Made by a program: the position numbers and the translations under genes. Below the pieces are notes generated by a model. It saw only the letters and a list, made by a program, of their open reading frames with translations. It made no database searches and was not told the DNA's origin. 64,000 bases of DNA, from NCBI GenBank assembly GCA_022678445.1, contig JALBWU010000001.1, positions 124,001 to 188,000 on the forward strand, given 5' to 3'. Source of the stretch: Candidatus Aramenus sp. CH1. GTDB taxonomy: Archaea; Thermoproteota; Thermoprotei_A; Sulfolobales; Sulfolobaceae. This document shows, one piece after another, positions 9,492 to 18,679 of this stretch (its first letter is position 1; the number at the start of each line of letters is the position of its first letter).

Positions 9492-11189
9492 ATGGACAAA
9501 CTCTCTTACGACGCAGTGGTCGTGGGAGGCGGACTTGCTGGACTAATGGCAGCCCACGAGATCGCGTCCTCTGGCTTCAAGGTAGCGGTAATCTCTAAGG
9601 TCTTCCCAACTAGGTCGCACTCGTCCTCTGCAGAGGGAGGTATAGCAGCTTACATCCCGGGGAACTCCGACCCAAACGACAACCCCGACTACATGACCTA
9701 CGACACGGTCAAGGGTGGGGACTACCTAGTGGACCAAGACGCGGCGGAGCTCCTATCCAATAAGTCTGGAGAGATAGTCAAGATAATGGAGAGCTGGGGA
9801 ACACTATTCAACAGGCAACCCGACGGAAGGGTTGCAGTGAGGTACTTTGGCGGGCAAACTTACCCTAGGACTAGGTTCGTGGGCGACAAGACAGGGATGG
9901 CCTTGCTCCACGCCCTCTTCCAGAGGGTGTCAGGGCTCGACATAGACTTCTACAACGAGTGGTTCGCCCTGGACCTGATAAAGGACGAAAGGAAGGTAGT
10001 AGGACTAGTCGCAATGGAGATGAGGTCCATGAGCCCCGCCTTCTTCAGGGCGAGGGCCGTGGTAATGGCCACTGGGGGCATGGGGATGCTCTACCAGCAC
10101 ACCACGAACGCTTACATAAACACCGGGGACGGCTACGCTATGGCGTTGAGGGCAGGGGCGGCAATAAAGGATCCGGAGTTCGTCCAGTTCCACCCCACTG
10201 CCCTTTACCCCTCAGATATCCTCATAAGCGAGGCCGCGAGGGGAGAGGGAGGCATACTCAGGAACGTGAAGGGAGAGAGGTTCATGGCCAGGTACGCGCC
10301 AAAGAAGTTGGACTTGGCCCCAAGGGACATAGCGTCTAGGGCAATAGTAACTGAGATAAGGGAGGGGAGAGGGTTCCCTGGAGGATACGTTGGCCTCGAC
10401 TTAACTCACTTAGGCGAGGAGTACATCAAGGAGAGGCTGGCCCTCGCATACGAGGCTGCTATGAACTTCGCCGGAGTGGACGCCACAAAGGAACCCATTC
10501 CAGTGAGGCCTGCACAGCACTACTACATGGGGGGGATCGACGTTGACATAACTGGGACAAACCGGGACTTGATAGGACTCTTCGCTGCGGGAGAGGCCGC
10601 TTGCGTGTCCGTACATGGGGCGAACAGGCTGGGGTCTAACTCCCTTCTTGAGACCTTGGTCTTTGGCAGGGAGACCGGGAGGGCAGTGGCCTCGTTCTTA
10701 AAGGAGGCGACGGAGTCCTCGGCGAGCGTGGACAAGGAGGCAGAGAAGGTAGTGGACGAAGCGTACTCCTTCGTCAAGAGCGAGAGCGGAGAGCACTTCG
10801 GCGTTATTCTCAACAACCTAAGGAAGACAATGTGGGACAACGTGGGGATATTCAGGGACGAGGACGGGCTAAAGACTGCCATCTCTGACGTGCTGAAGCT
10901 GAGAGAGGAGGCAAAGAGGATGTACGTGTTGGACAAGAGCAAGAGCTACAACACCGAGTTCTTCAACGCCTTGGAGCTGAGGAACATGCTCGATCTGGCA
11001 ATAGTGATAGCCACAGCTGCCTTGAACAGGAAGGAGTCTAGGGGTGCCCACTACAGAACCGACTACCCAGAGAGGGACGACAAGAACTGGCTCAAGCACA
11101 CCGTTGCCTACTTAAGGGGGAACACTATTGAGATAGACTACAATCCAGTTAAGATCACCAGGTTCCAGCCGGAGGCGAGGGTGTACTGA
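9492..11189 (+). CDS. sdhA: Succinate dehydrogenase flavoprotein subunit
   Basis: 565 residues from ATG 9492. FAD motif VVVGGGLAG at the N-terminus, the SHSSSAEGG segment with the histidine (His43) that carries covalent FAD, the HPTALYP and EAARGEGG active-site motifs with substrate-binding Arg, and [13 protein letters not shown] near the C-terminal third. Oxidises succinate to fumarate on the membrane and passes electrons to SdhB, feeding caldariellaquinone. The stop is 1 nt before sdhB. Confidence 0.97.
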   Translation: MDKLSYDAVVVGGGLAGLMAAHEIASSGFKVAVISKVFPTRSHSSSAEGGIAAYIPGNSDPNDNPDYMTYDTVKGGDYLVDQDAAELLSNKSGEIVKIMESWGTLFNRQPDGRVAVRYFGGQTYPRTRFVGDKTGMALLHALFQRVSGLDIDFYNEWFALDLIKDERKVVGLVAMEMRSMSPAFFRARAVVMATGGMGMLYQHTTNAYINTGDGYAMALRAGAAIKDPEFVQFHPTALYPSDILISEAARGEGGILRNVKGERFMARYAPKKLDLAPRDIASRAIVTEIREGRGFPGGYVGLDLTHLGEEYIKERLALAYEAAMNFAGVDATKEPIPVRPAQHYYMGGIDVDITGTNRDLIGLFAAGEAACVSVHGANRLGSNSLLETLVFGRETGRAVASFLKEATESSASVDKEAEKVVDEAYSFVKSESGEHFGVILNNLRKTMWDNVGIFRDEDGLKTAISDVLKLREEAKRMYVLDKSKSYNTEFFNALELRNMLDLAIVIATAALNRKESRGAHYRTDYPERDDKNWLKHTVAYLRGNTIEIDYNPVKITRFQPEARVY

Positions 11190-11190
11190 A

Positions 11191-12135
11191 ATGGAGAACG
11201 AGCAGGAGATCGTTGTAAGGGTAAGGAGGTTCAACCAAGAGAAGGGAGAGTGGTGGCAGGAGTACAAGCTGAAGGTAGACAGGTTTACGCAGATGACCGA
11301 AGTGCTTAGGCGGATAAAGACCGAGCAGGACCCGACCCTGGCTTACAGGGCGTCCTGCCACATGGCCGTGTGCGGTAGCTGTGCAATGAAGATAAACGGA
11401 GAACCGAGGCTCGCATGTAAGACCTTGGCGTTGGACGTTGTCAAGAAGTACGGCTCTAACGTAATAACGGTAGAGCCAATGGACTTCTTCAAGAGGGAGA
11501 AGGACCTCATAGTGGACATGGAGGACTTCTACTCGAGGATGTTCAAGGTCAAGCCGAGGCTCTACCCGTCCAAGGAGGTACTGGAAGGAAAGGCAGAGCA
11601 TAGGCTAAAGCCTGAAGACCAGAGGGAGCTGTGGAAGTTCGAGCAGTGCATCTGGTGTGGGCTATGCGTCTCAGCGTGTCCTGCAGTGAGGATAGACCTG
11701 GAGTTCCTAGGCCCCGCCGCGCACGCAAAGGGCTATAGGTTCCTGGCAGACCCCAGGGACACAATATACGAGGAGAGGCTCAAGATCCTGGTGGACAGCG
11801 CGTGGAGGTGCACCTACTGTTACATGTGCTTTAACGTCTGCCCAAGGGACGTGGAACCGGTGACGGCAATAAAGAAGACGAGGGCCCACACCAGGTTCTT
11901 GAGAGAAAGGACGCCCGTCGCCAACACCGGCGAAAGGCACATCGAGGCGATAGAGGAGTCAATAAGGGAGACCGGGAAGATCCAGGAGGCCTCGGTCTAC
12001 TTGAAGACCTACGGCGTCCTAGGCTCCCTGACCGACCTCATCTACGCGTTCCAGAACGGGAAGCTCAAGTACGCGCTTATTAAGGAAGAGAAGGTTAAGA
12101 ACATTGAGCAACTCAAAAAGTTGATGGGTGAGTGA
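11191..12135 (+). CDS. sdhB: Succinate dehydrogenase iron-sulfur subunit
   Basis: 314 residues. N-terminal plant-type ferredoxin domain with [2Fe-2S] ligands Cys56, 61, 64 and 76; C-terminal bacterial ferredoxin domain with Cys153/156/159/163 and Cys207/210/213/217. Both C-terminal sets keep four cysteines, so the centre that is [3Fe-4S] in canonical SdhB is probably [4Fe-4S], as described for Sulfolobales enzymes. The C-terminus is longer than in typical SdhB (~240). Overlaps sdhC by 8 nt. Confidence 0.96.
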   Translation: MENEQEIVVRVRRFNQEKGEWWQEYKLKVDRFTQMTEVLRRIKTEQDPTLAYRASCHMAVCGSCAMKINGEPRLACKTLALDVVKKYGSNVITVEPMDFFKREKDLIVDMEDFYSRMFKVKPRLYPSKEVLEGKAEHRLKPEDQRELWKFEQCIWCGLCVSACPAVRIDLEFLGPAAHAKGYRFLADPRDTIYEERLKILVDSAWRCTYCYMCFNVCPRDVEPVTAIKKTRAHTRFLRERTPVANTGERHIEAIEESIRETGKIQEASVYLKTYGVLGSLTDLIYAFQNGKLKYALIKEEKVKNIEQLKKLMGE

Positions 12136-13024
12136 GATGACAAACAACAGCAACAAGATAGCCTATTACCCTGGGTGTGCCACCCACGGGCTCTCAAAGG
12201 ACGTGGACATAGCGACAAAAAAGGTAGCAGAGGTGTTGGGGATAGAACTTGTCGAAGTTGAGGACTGGAACTGCTGTGGTGGGGGCTTCCTGGACGAGAG
12301 AGACGAGGTAACCCACACTGCGCTAAACTTGAGGAACTTGTCCAACGTGGAGAAGATGGGGCTACAGAAGATGGTCACACCGTGTAGCGTGTGCCTGCAG
12401 AGCCACAGACTTGCCTCGCACAAGTACCACGAGAACAGGGACTTGAGGAAAGAAGTGGACAAGAGACTAAATGACGCAAAGGTTGAGTACTCTGGAAAGG
12501 CAACCGCGGAGCACATAGTGTGGGTTCTAGTGAGAGACGTAGGACTGGAGAAGATAAAGTCACTCGTTAAGAGGCCCTTGACGGGGCTGAAGGTAGGGGC
12601 TTACTACGGTTGCCAGATGCTTAGGCCAGAGCAGGTGATGGGGTTCGAGCCGGCTTTTAAACCACATAGCCTGGAGGACTTAATCTCTACCACTGGGGCT
12701 ACCCCGGTGACTTTCCCTATGAGAGCGGCGTGCTGTGGCTTCCCCCTCATGGGGAGCAACCCTAAGGGCGGGCTAAAGTTGGCCTACAACGTGCTCAGCT
12801 CAGCCAAGAGCTCCGGCGCCGACATCCTAGTGCACCCGTGCAGTCTCTGCCACCTACAGCTAGACGTCATCCAGCTAAAGGTAAAGAACGAGTTCAGTGT
12901 AAACTGGACGCTCCCAGCCATCTACGTGACCCAACTCTTAGGACTGGCATTTGGCTTCTCCCCAGAAGAGCTAGGGATAAGTAAGTTGACCCAGAATGTA
13001 CTCAAGGAAAAGGGGTTCGCTTGA
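12128..13024 (+). CDS. sdhC: Succinate dehydrogenase subunit C, CCG-domain (HdrB-like)
   Basis: 298 residues, GTG 12128 (ATG 12137 is an alternative). Two CCG modules are visible: WNCCGGGF with PCSVC, and [10 protein letters not shown] with HPCSLC, the cysteine-rich repeats also found in heterodisulfide reductase HdrB. In the Sulfolobales-type (class E) succinate dehydrogenase this protein replaces the usual haem-binding membrane anchor and binds an iron-sulfur cluster. There is no obvious transmembrane helix, so membrane attachment is monotopic or via SdhD. Confidence 0.93.
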   Translation: MSEMTNNSNKIAYYPGCATHGLSKDVDIATKKVAEVLGIELVEVEDWNCCGGGFLDERDEVTHTALNLRNLSNVEKMGLQKMVTPCSVCLQSHRLASHKYHENRDLRKEVDKRLNDAKVEYSGKATAEHIVWVLVRDVGLEKIKSLVKRPLTGLKVGAYYGCQMLRPEQVMGFEPAFKPHSLEDLISTTGATPVTFPMRAACCGFPLMGSNPKGGLKLAYNVLSSAKSSGADILVHPCSLCHLQLDVIQLKVKNEFSVNWTLPAIYVTQLLGLAFGFSPEELGISKLTQNVLKEKGFA

Positions 13025-13034
13025 GGTGGTGGAA

Positions 13035-13385
13035 ATGACTATAGAGGAAGAAGTCGTGAACGCGTTAAAGAGGGCGGGCGCAGAGGTCGGCGAATGGAAG
13101 GAAGTGTCAGAGAGACCAGGGAGGGCACCCTTCGCCAAGGAACTAGAGTACAAGGTTCAGGATCTCATGTGGGGGAAAGTACACCTGAGGCTAACTGGAG
13201 AAATCTACGTACACGTGATCTCCAAGTTACCCTTCAACTGGAAGGACAGAGTCAAGGAGCTAAAGCTCTCAGGAGAAGTGGTGGACGCTGCTGGAGGGCT
13301 AATGTGGCTACAAGAGCGGAGCCCAACGGACTTGCTAAAGGACCTTGAGTTTTTGAGGGACTACCTATCCAAGTTGAAAAAGTGA
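13035..13385 (+). CDS. sdhD: Succinate dehydrogenase subunit D (small, crenarchaeal type)
   Basis: 116 residues. The open frame extends back to 12996 inside sdhC, but ATG 13035 has a strong GAGGTG ribosome-binding site (13023-13028) with a 6-nt spacer, so I use it. The sequence is amphipathic rather than hydrophobic and has no family motif; assignment rests on it being the fourth gene after sdhABC with the size of Sulfolobus SdhD. It probably helps to hold the complex on the membrane. Confidence 0.75.
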   Translation: MTIEEEVVNALKRAGAEVGEWKEVSERPGRAPFAKELEYKVQDLMWGKVHLRLTGEIYVHVISKLPFNWKDRVKELKLSGEVVDAAGGLMWLQERSPTDLLKDLEFLRDYLSKLKK

Positions 13386-13465
13386 AGAAAAGGAGAGGAG
13401 GCCCCAGCCTCATTCTGCCACGGTTGCGTGGAACGTTGGCTGGGTATGGCCAAGATTTAGTTTAG

Positions 13466-13486
13466 AGCTTTACAAAAAAAGCTTTT
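13466..13486. terminator. Bidirectional terminator between sdhD and viaA-like genes
   Basis: A 6-bp inverted repeat AGCTTT/AAAGCT with a 6-nt loop is followed by TTTT on the plus strand; read on the minus strand the loop gives a run of seven T. It lies in the 110-bp gap between the convergent operons. Confidence 0.5.
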
Positions 13487-13495
13487 CTAAACCCC

Positions 13496-14860
13496 TTACG
13501 CCTCTACTACCTTCAACAAGTCGTTTTGGTCTAGCTTGTATACCACGAAGTAGTTGTCTGAAATCCTCCTCAAGTCGGCGTTGTCCCCCCTTATCATGAC
13601 GCTGATCAAAGTCGCGTTTGCCTCCTTTAAGTACCTCCTCACCGTGGTCTCAGCTATCTTGTCCTCACCGTCGGTGAGGATTATGACGTCGCTTACCCCC
13701 TTTACGTGGCCCTCCTTTATGTCCTCACACGCCGAGATTATTGACCTGCTTATGTCTGTCCCTCCCCCTCCCCTTATCTTGCCAATGTACTCCACCATCT
13801 TTATCACGTCCTTGCTCTTTGCGTTCTTTATGACCTTAATCAGGGGATAGGGTATGTTGTCGAAGAACCTCAAGTAAAAGTCCCTGTTCTCCCTCTTAGC
13901 CCTACTGTAGAGGGCAAGGGCAACCGCCTTTGCCCAAAGTATCTTCTCCCCGTCCATACTGCCCGACTTGTCCAGCAAGAGGTAAATGGGGCCCAAGGTC
14001 TCCTTTATCTGTTTCTGGTAAAGCAACAGCTCGTTCTCAGCTAACTTCACGTAGAAGAGCTCCTCTGGCATCGCCAGCTCAGATGGCACCAACCTCTCTA
14101 GGTCGGAACCCTCCTCGTAGCCGTAGAGCTCTCCCTTAGTGTACCTAGTCGTCCTCCTTTTGGTTATGCTCCCCAGCTTGGGTATCCCGTTGAGGAACTC
14201 GAGGATCTTCTTTATCTCGGTGTTCCTAGCTAGCCTCAGGACCTCGTGGATCTCCCCCTCAAAGTTCAACATGCTCCCTGTCCCTGCTCCGTTGCCTCCC
14301 ACTATCCTCTGCATGCTCCTCACGGCACTGGCATCCTCTGCTGCCTTGGAGAGGGCCTTTTCATGTGCCTGCTTCATAACCTTGTTGACGGACTCCTGGG
14401 GCTGCTGCGACTGCTGTTGTTGCTGTTTCTCCTCGCCCTCTTTCCCTGAACTTCCCTTCATGAGCCCGTTGAGGATCTGCTCTGCCGCCTGCCTCTCCTC
14501 TTGGGACTGGGAAGTCCTCCTGATCCTCTCCAGCTCCTCGATTAAGTTCTGGACGTAGCTTACGGAGAGCGCCATACTCACTGCCGAGTTTGCTATTGAG
14601 TAGTTCCTGTTCCTGTTAACAACGTCAGAGGCCAAGGTCATGTCCAAGAGGGTGAACTTTATCCCGTCCTTGGGATCCACGTCTGACTTAGGCTTCAGCA
14701 AGGGTAAAGGTAGGTAGTGGATGTAATAGGTGTCTATTAGGAAAGCCGGGTCTACGTTGGACTCTCTACCCGACACCTTTTTCAGCGTATAGGAGATCCT
14801 CTCTCCCCTATACTTCACTATGGGGTCCTCGTAGTCCACCCCAACTAAAAGGCCGCTCAT
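13496..14860 (-). CDS. VWA-domain protein, ViaA-like
   Basis: 454 residues. The C-terminal von Willebrand A domain has a full metal-ion-dependent adhesion site: Asp297-x-Ser299-x-Ser301 in LLLDKSGSM, the RGGGGTD threonine/aspartate and LTDGED. Before it, the segment with [12 protein letters not shown] and AENELLLY matches the arrangement in E. coli ViaA (DLSRLLPSELL ... AERRLLTY). A Gln-rich linker lies near residue 145-157. The gene overlaps the RavA-like ATPase by 4 nt, so they are made together. Such proteins act as cofactors of MoxR AAA+ chaperones. Confidence 0.87.
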   Translation of the reverse strand: MSGLLVGVDYEDPIVKYRGERISYTLKKVSGRESNVDPAFLIDTYYIHYLPLPLLKPKSDVDPKDGIKFTLLDMTLASDVVNRNRNYSIANSAVSMALSVSYVQNLIEELERIRRTSQSQEERQAAEQILNGLMKGSSGKEGEEKQQQQQSQQPQESVNKVMKQAHEKALSKAAEDASAVRSMQRIVGGNGAGTGSMLNFEGEIHEVLRLARNTEIKKILEFLNGIPKLGSITKRRTTRYTKGELYGYEEGSDLERLVPSELAMPEELFYVKLAENELLLYQKQIKETLGPIYLLLDKSGSMDGEKILWAKAVALALYSRAKRENRDFYLRFFDNIPYPLIKVIKNAKSKDVIKMVEYIGKIRGGGGTDISRSIISACEDIKEGHVKGVSDVIILTDGEDKIAETTVRRYLKEANATLISVMIRGDNADLRRISDNYFVVYKLDQNDLLKVVEA

Positions 14861-16014
14861 GAGTATATCCCCAGCTTTTTGGCCACCTTCTCAAGGAGCT
14901 TGTCTATTTCGGAGCTCACTTCCCTCGAGAACTGCTCCACCTTCTCCTCCCCGCTCTCCTTACCTAGGGCGATCACCCTGTCTCTAGTTGCCCTCAACGT
15001 TCTGATCAAGTCAATTAGCCTTGGATCGCTCTCTGAGGCAGAGTCAACGTACTTCCCCGCCTCCTTGATGTTGTTGTATATCTCGTTGAGCTCCCTCATG
15101 TACTTGATGGGGGTCTTAAGCTCCTCAGAGAGGAGTGCCGACACCTTCTCGAAGTCGTCTATCTCCTTGGGGGCTATGTACTTGAGCACTATTAGATCTT
15201 CTTCGCTGGCCCTCAGCCTCCCGTTGAGCAGTGAGTGCGCTGCTACTAGCTTTAGAACCTTGCCCTTCCTCCTGTCACTTAAGTGTATCCCCTTTTCCTC
15301 AAGCATAGCAAACAGCTTTAGCAACTTGCTTTTCACGGAGCTCAAGTCCACCTCCGTCAGCATGGAGTAAATGGCGTCGAGGTCTTGTATGGACATAACT
15401 GGCGAAGTCACCTTCCACTTGTCGCTGAACTCCAACTCCCACGCAGAGTCCAGCAAGCTCTTCCATAGGTCTTCCCCTATTGGCCTAGCGTAGTGCCTCA
15501 ACAGCAACCTATCGTAAAGCGCCTCAAGCTCTGGCTCGTCTGGGACCCTGTTGGAGGCGCTTATGAGCGTCCTCAGGGGTACCTTGATCACGTTGTACCC
15601 ATCGTATATTACCCTCTCGTTCAACAGGGAGAGGAGGGCGTTGAGGATAGCGGAGTTGGCGTTGAAGATCTCGTCGAGGAAGGCGAGCTCGCTCTCCGGT
15701 AACTTGTCCTTGGTTATCCTCTTGTACACCCCCTGCTTGAGGGCGTTTATGTCAAGTGCACCGAAGAGCTCGGCTGGTTCAGTGTACTTGGTGAGCAGGT
15801 ACATGAAGAACTTGGCGTTCAATATCTCAGCTGCCCTCCTGGCTAAGGCGGACTTTGCTGTGCCCGGCTCCCCTATTAGCGAAACGTGCTCCTTCGTTAT
15901 CAAGGCAAGGGTTATTACCTTGGCCTCCTCCTCCCTACCTACGAAGGGCGAAGACAGGGACTCAAGGAATTTCTTAGGTAGTTCTAATAGCCTATTTTCC
16001 ACTACTTCCCACAA
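14857..16014 (-). CDS. MoxR-family AAA+ ATPase, RavA-like
   Basis: 385 residues, TTG start. Walker A GEPGTAKS (48-55), Walker B ELAFLDEI (109-116), sensor-1 SASNRVPDE (Asn155) and the YDRLLLR segment. The stretch from EPAELFGAL through [12 protein letters not shown] matches E. coli RavA better than generic MoxR proteins. The C-terminal region is helical. Paired with the VWA gene, it should form a hexameric chaperone acting on a complex or cofactor-containing protein. A TTTATAAG box (minus strand, 16036-16043) sits 25.5 nt before the TTG. Confidence 0.9.
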   Translation of the reverse strand: MWEVVENRLLELPKKFLESLSSPFVGREEEAKVITLALITKEHVSLIGEPGTAKSALARRAAEILNAKFFMYLLTKYTEPAELFGALDINALKQGVYKRITKDKLPESELAFLDEIFNANSAILNALLSLLNERVIYDGYNVIKVPLRTLISASNRVPDEPELEALYDRLLLRHYARPIGEDLWKSLLDSAWELEFSDKWKVTSPVMSIQDLDAIYSMLTEVDLSSVKSKLLKLFAMLEEKGIHLSDRRKGKVLKLVAAHSLLNGRLRASEEDLIVLKYIAPKEIDDFEKVSALLSEELKTPIKYMRELNEIYNNIKEAGKYVDSASESDPRLIDLIRTLRATRDRVIALGKESGEEKVEQFSREVSSEIDKLLEKVAKKLGIYS

Positions 16015-16035
16015 TATATTTTATACATTTTTTAG

Positions 16036-16043
16036 CTTATAAA
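16036..16043 (-). promoter_or_regulatory. TATA box of the RavA-ViaA-like operon
   Basis: TTTATAAG on the minus strand, centred 25.5 nt before TTG 16014; supports a leaderless transcript and the TTG start. Confidence 0.6.
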
Positions 16044-16079
16044 CAAAGGTTAAAAGGGGGCAAGGAGGACGTAGACCTT

Positions 16080-16511
16080 TCACTGGTTCAAGTAAATTGC
16101 GGTCACGAGCAACGTTTCCCCGTTGCTGAAGCCCAAGTCAAGGGTCACGTAGGTGCCCTGAGGTACAGCGGTAGTGGGAACTAAGCACAGGGTCAGCGAG
16201 TCCACGCCAGTGTAAAGTACTACAGGGGCAGTGGCGTTCCCCCTTTCGTAAAAGGTGACGTTCTGGTTGTCCAAGGAAACGGAGACGAGGTCGACTTTTC
16301 CCGTAACCTTGAAGGTCACAGTTAGTTCGTAGTGGCCATCCCCTGTGGGAGAGATGTAGGCTGTACCAAGCTGAGTACCTACTGGGGTAGAGGATATTGC
16401 CCCGGAGAGGCCAAAGGAGAACGCGACCAATAATATGGCTATAACTATCGATGTAATGACCAGAATCAGCGTGGAAAAGGCGTTCGACAGACCCCTCTTT
16501 ACTTTCGCCAT
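16080..16511 (-). CDS. Archaeal type IV pilin-like protein
   Basis: 143 residues. N-terminal class III signal peptide MAKVKRG followed by a ~25-residue hydrophobic helix (LSNAFSTLILV...), the layout processed by the prepilin peptidase PibD after the glycine. The rest is a Thr/Val/Gly-rich beta domain ending in NGETLLVTAIYLNQ, similar to the end of the pilin at 26452 (DGETVVVSVIAQ). It stands alone with no assembly ATPase or platform gene nearby, so it must use machinery encoded elsewhere. A TTTTTATAG box at about 16541-16549 (minus strand) lies upstream. Confidence 0.8.
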   Translation of the reverse strand: MAKVKRGLSNAFSTLILVITSIVIAILLVAFSFGLSGAISSTPVGTQLGTAYISPTGDGHYELTVTFKVTGKVDLVSVSLDNQNVTFYERGNATAPVVLYTGVDSLTLCLVPTTAVPQGTYVTLDLGFSNGETLLVTAIYLNQ

Positions 16512-16582
16512 ACTCCGTAAAATTTTTAGGTGAATTTTTCTATAAAAATCTTCCTCTTAAAGGAACCTAGACGCTGAGGAGG

Positions 16583-17707
16583 TCAAATGGACTTGAGTGC
16601 CTGGTCAAGATCCTCTATCAGATCCTCGACGTCCTCAATCCCCACAGACAGCCTCAACAGCCCCTCGTTTAGCCCTATTGCCTTCCTCTCTTCCGGCGTG
16701 AGAGTCCTGTGACTCATGGTGGGAGGGTGGGAGATCAGGGAGTTAACCCCTCCCAAGCTCTGGGCCGGGATTATTATCTTCAGGGACTGCATCAACTTTA
16801 ACGCGTCGTTTGTCGTCCCTCTCACGTCAAAGCTCACGACCCCGCCGTAGCCCTTCAGCACTCTCCTCGCCACGGAGTGGTCTGGGTGGGACTCGAGTCC
16901 TGGGTAGTAGACCCTCTGCACCTTGGGGTGGTCCTCGAGGAACTCCGCCACTTGTATGGCGTTCCTGTTGATCACGTCCATCCTTACCTTCAAAGTCTTT
17001 AGCCCCCTTAATACTAGGTAAGCTGGGGAGGGCTCCAGTGACGTACCCAGGGTCCTCCTCATCTGGTCTACCTTAGTCATTATAGGCGCAGGTCCTGCGG
17101 AGAGCCCCGCTATGACGTCGTTGTGCCCAGCCAAGAACTTGGACGCACTCTCCACGACCACGTCCGCCCCCAACTCCAAGGGCTTCTGATTCACAGGGGT
17201 CGCAAAGGTGGAGTCTACCACCAAGACGCTACCGTTCTCCTTGCATATCTTAGCCAAGTTCTCCACGTCGACTACACGAAGCAACGGGTTGGTTATGCTC
17301 TCCACGAACACTACCGTGTGATGCCTCTTAGCCATATCTAGGAGGTTGTCGTTTCCCGGCGGGGATACGTCGACCTTCACCCCCCAGTTCCTCAGGAAGT
17401 CCTTGGCGAACCTCAAGGACCTGCCGAACATGTCCATGGTCACGAGGAGGGAGGAACCAGGAGAGAGGAGGGAGAAGAGGGTAGTTGTTATTGACCCCAT
17501 CCCCGAGGAAAAGGCCGCGCCCATCTCCCCGCCCTCTATCTCGGCGAACTTCTTGGCGAGCTCCGCCGTTGTAGGGTTTACCTCCCTCGAATAGCGGTAC
17601 TTCTCGCCCTTGGGGAACCTAAAGGCTGTTGACTGAAATATTGGGGTAGTAATTGCCCCTGTCTCGTCGTCGTAGGTCTCCCTGGAGATCTTAGTCCCTT
17701 CTCTCAA
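16583..17707 (-). CDS. Cystathionine gamma-synthase / gamma-lyase family PLP enzyme
   Basis: 374 residues. The Cys/Met metabolism PLP fold is clear: YSREVNPT near the N-terminus, AFSSGMGS phosphate loop, VDSTFATP with the PLP-ring Asp, and the Schiff-base lysine Lys190 in ESASKFLAGHND. Whether it synthesises or cleaves cystathionine cannot be told from sequence. It overlaps the homoserine kinase gene by 17 nt in one operon, which favours a role in methionine/cysteine metabolism from homoserine. Confidence 0.92.
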   Translation of the reverse strand: MREGTKISRETYDDETGAITTPIFQSTAFRFPKGEKYRYSREVNPTTAELAKKFAEIEGGEMGAAFSSGMGSITTTLFSLLSPGSSLLVTMDMFGRSLRFAKDFLRNWGVKVDVSPPGNDNLLDMAKRHHTVVFVESITNPLLRVVDVENLAKICKENGSVLVVDSTFATPVNQKPLELGADVVVESASKFLAGHNDVIAGLSAGPAPIMTKVDQMRRTLGTSLEPSPAYLVLRGLKTLKVRMDVINRNAIQVAEFLEDHPKVQRVYYPGLESHPDHSVARRVLKGYGGVVSFDVRGTTNDALKLMQSLKIIIPAQSLGGVNSLISHPPTMSHRTLTPEERKAIGLNEGLLRLSVGIEDVEDLIEDLDQALKSI

Positions 17708-18617
17708 CCCTTACCCCCTCCGCCAGCTCAGTCTTCAGGAAATTGCAGTTAATCCCAAAGGACTTGCAAACCTCCCTTGAGGACGACACAATTCCCTCTA
17801 CGTCAGTCCTCTCGTCGTAGAGGACAAGGATTGAGGGACCTGCACCGCTGACGCAGACGCCCACGGCGTCCCTCTCCAACGCGACCTCCTTCACCTTATT
17901 GTAGTGCGGGAAGAGGGGAAGCCTTGCCACCTCAAAGACGTCATCGTTGAGGCCCCGCTTTACGAGGTCCCTGTCGCCCTTGGTCAGGCCCACTATGAGG
18001 GAGACCAAGTACCTGGCGTTGCCGACGTACTTTTCCAAGGGCACGGAGGAGGGCAACATCTCCCTGGCCTTCTTCGTCTTCCCCTCGCCTCCCTTCTCTG
18101 GAACAATCAGGAGGAGCTTGAAGTGAAGGGAGTTGGGGACCCTGACGACCCTCGTGGGAGAAGTAGAGGTAACTGCCACTATCCCGCCAAACGTGCTCGC
18201 GGCCACGTTGTCGGGGTGAGGAGAACCGGAGGAGGCTATCTCGCCAAGCTTGGCGAACTCAACCTGCTCGTCGGGGCTCAAACCGAGGTCGAGGAGCTCG
18301 TTAACCGCTGCGACGGCGGCTGAGGCAGAGGCGCCACTGCTCCCGAGGCCGAGGCCGTAGGGTATACCTTTTTTTACTAATAATGAAATTTCTGCCTTTA
18401 TTCCAAGCGTTTCTAACAATTTCTTCACTGCGTAACCTGCGGAATTCTTTTCAACGTCCTGTGGCGTGTCTGACGATATAACTGAAACCTTTAGCTCGCC
18501 CCTCCCCTTCAGTTCTGCGGTCACCTGGTCGTAGAAGGCCTTATGGGCCATTGAAAGCACGTCAAAGCCCGAACCCAAGTTCGCGGAACTTGAAAACGCC
18601 TTGGCAGTAACTGACAT
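17691..18617 (-). CDS. thrB: Homoserine kinase
   Basis: 308 residues from ATG 18617. GHMP kinase: N-terminal AFSSSANLGSGFD, ATP-binding PYGLGLGSSGASASA, and the C-terminal VSGAGPS motif. An open frame reaches 18854, but the extension runs antisense to moeA and does not look like protein; a CTTATAT box (minus strand, 18641-18647) is about 26 nt before ATG 18617, which fixes the start. Phosphorylates homoserine on the way to threonine or, with the neighbouring PLP enzyme, sulfur amino acids. Confidence 0.93.
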   Translation of the reverse strand: MSVTAKAFSSSANLGSGFDVLSMAHKAFYDQVTAELKGRGELKVSVISSDTPQDVEKNSAGYAVKKLLETLGIKAEISLLVKKGIPYGLGLGSSGASASAAVAAVNELLDLGLSPDEQVEFAKLGEIASSGSPHPDNVAASTFGGIVAVTSTSPTRVVRVPNSLHFKLLLIVPEKGGEGKTKKAREMLPSSVPLEKYVGNARYLVSLIVGLTKGDRDLVKRGLNDDVFEVARLPLFPHYNKVKEVALERDAVGVCVSGAGPSILVLYDERTDVEGIVSSSREVCKSFGINCNFLKTELAEGVRVERRD

Positions 18618-18640
18618 ACCTTGTGGTCTACCTCTTTCAC

Positions 18641-18647
18641 ATATAAG
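18641..18647 (-). promoter_or_regulatory. TATA box of thrB
   Basis: Minus-strand CTTATAT about 26 nt before ATG 18617, between thrB and the end of moeA; indicates a leaderless transcript. Confidence 0.6.
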
Positions 18648-18679
18648 ATTTATTGAATTGAACAGTTTTAAAAAATTCC

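Noticed and set aside
13930-14558. Plus-strand frames opposite the VWA gene
   Set aside because: They are mirror frames of the viaA-like gene with biased Ser/Cys-rich composition and no family resemblance.
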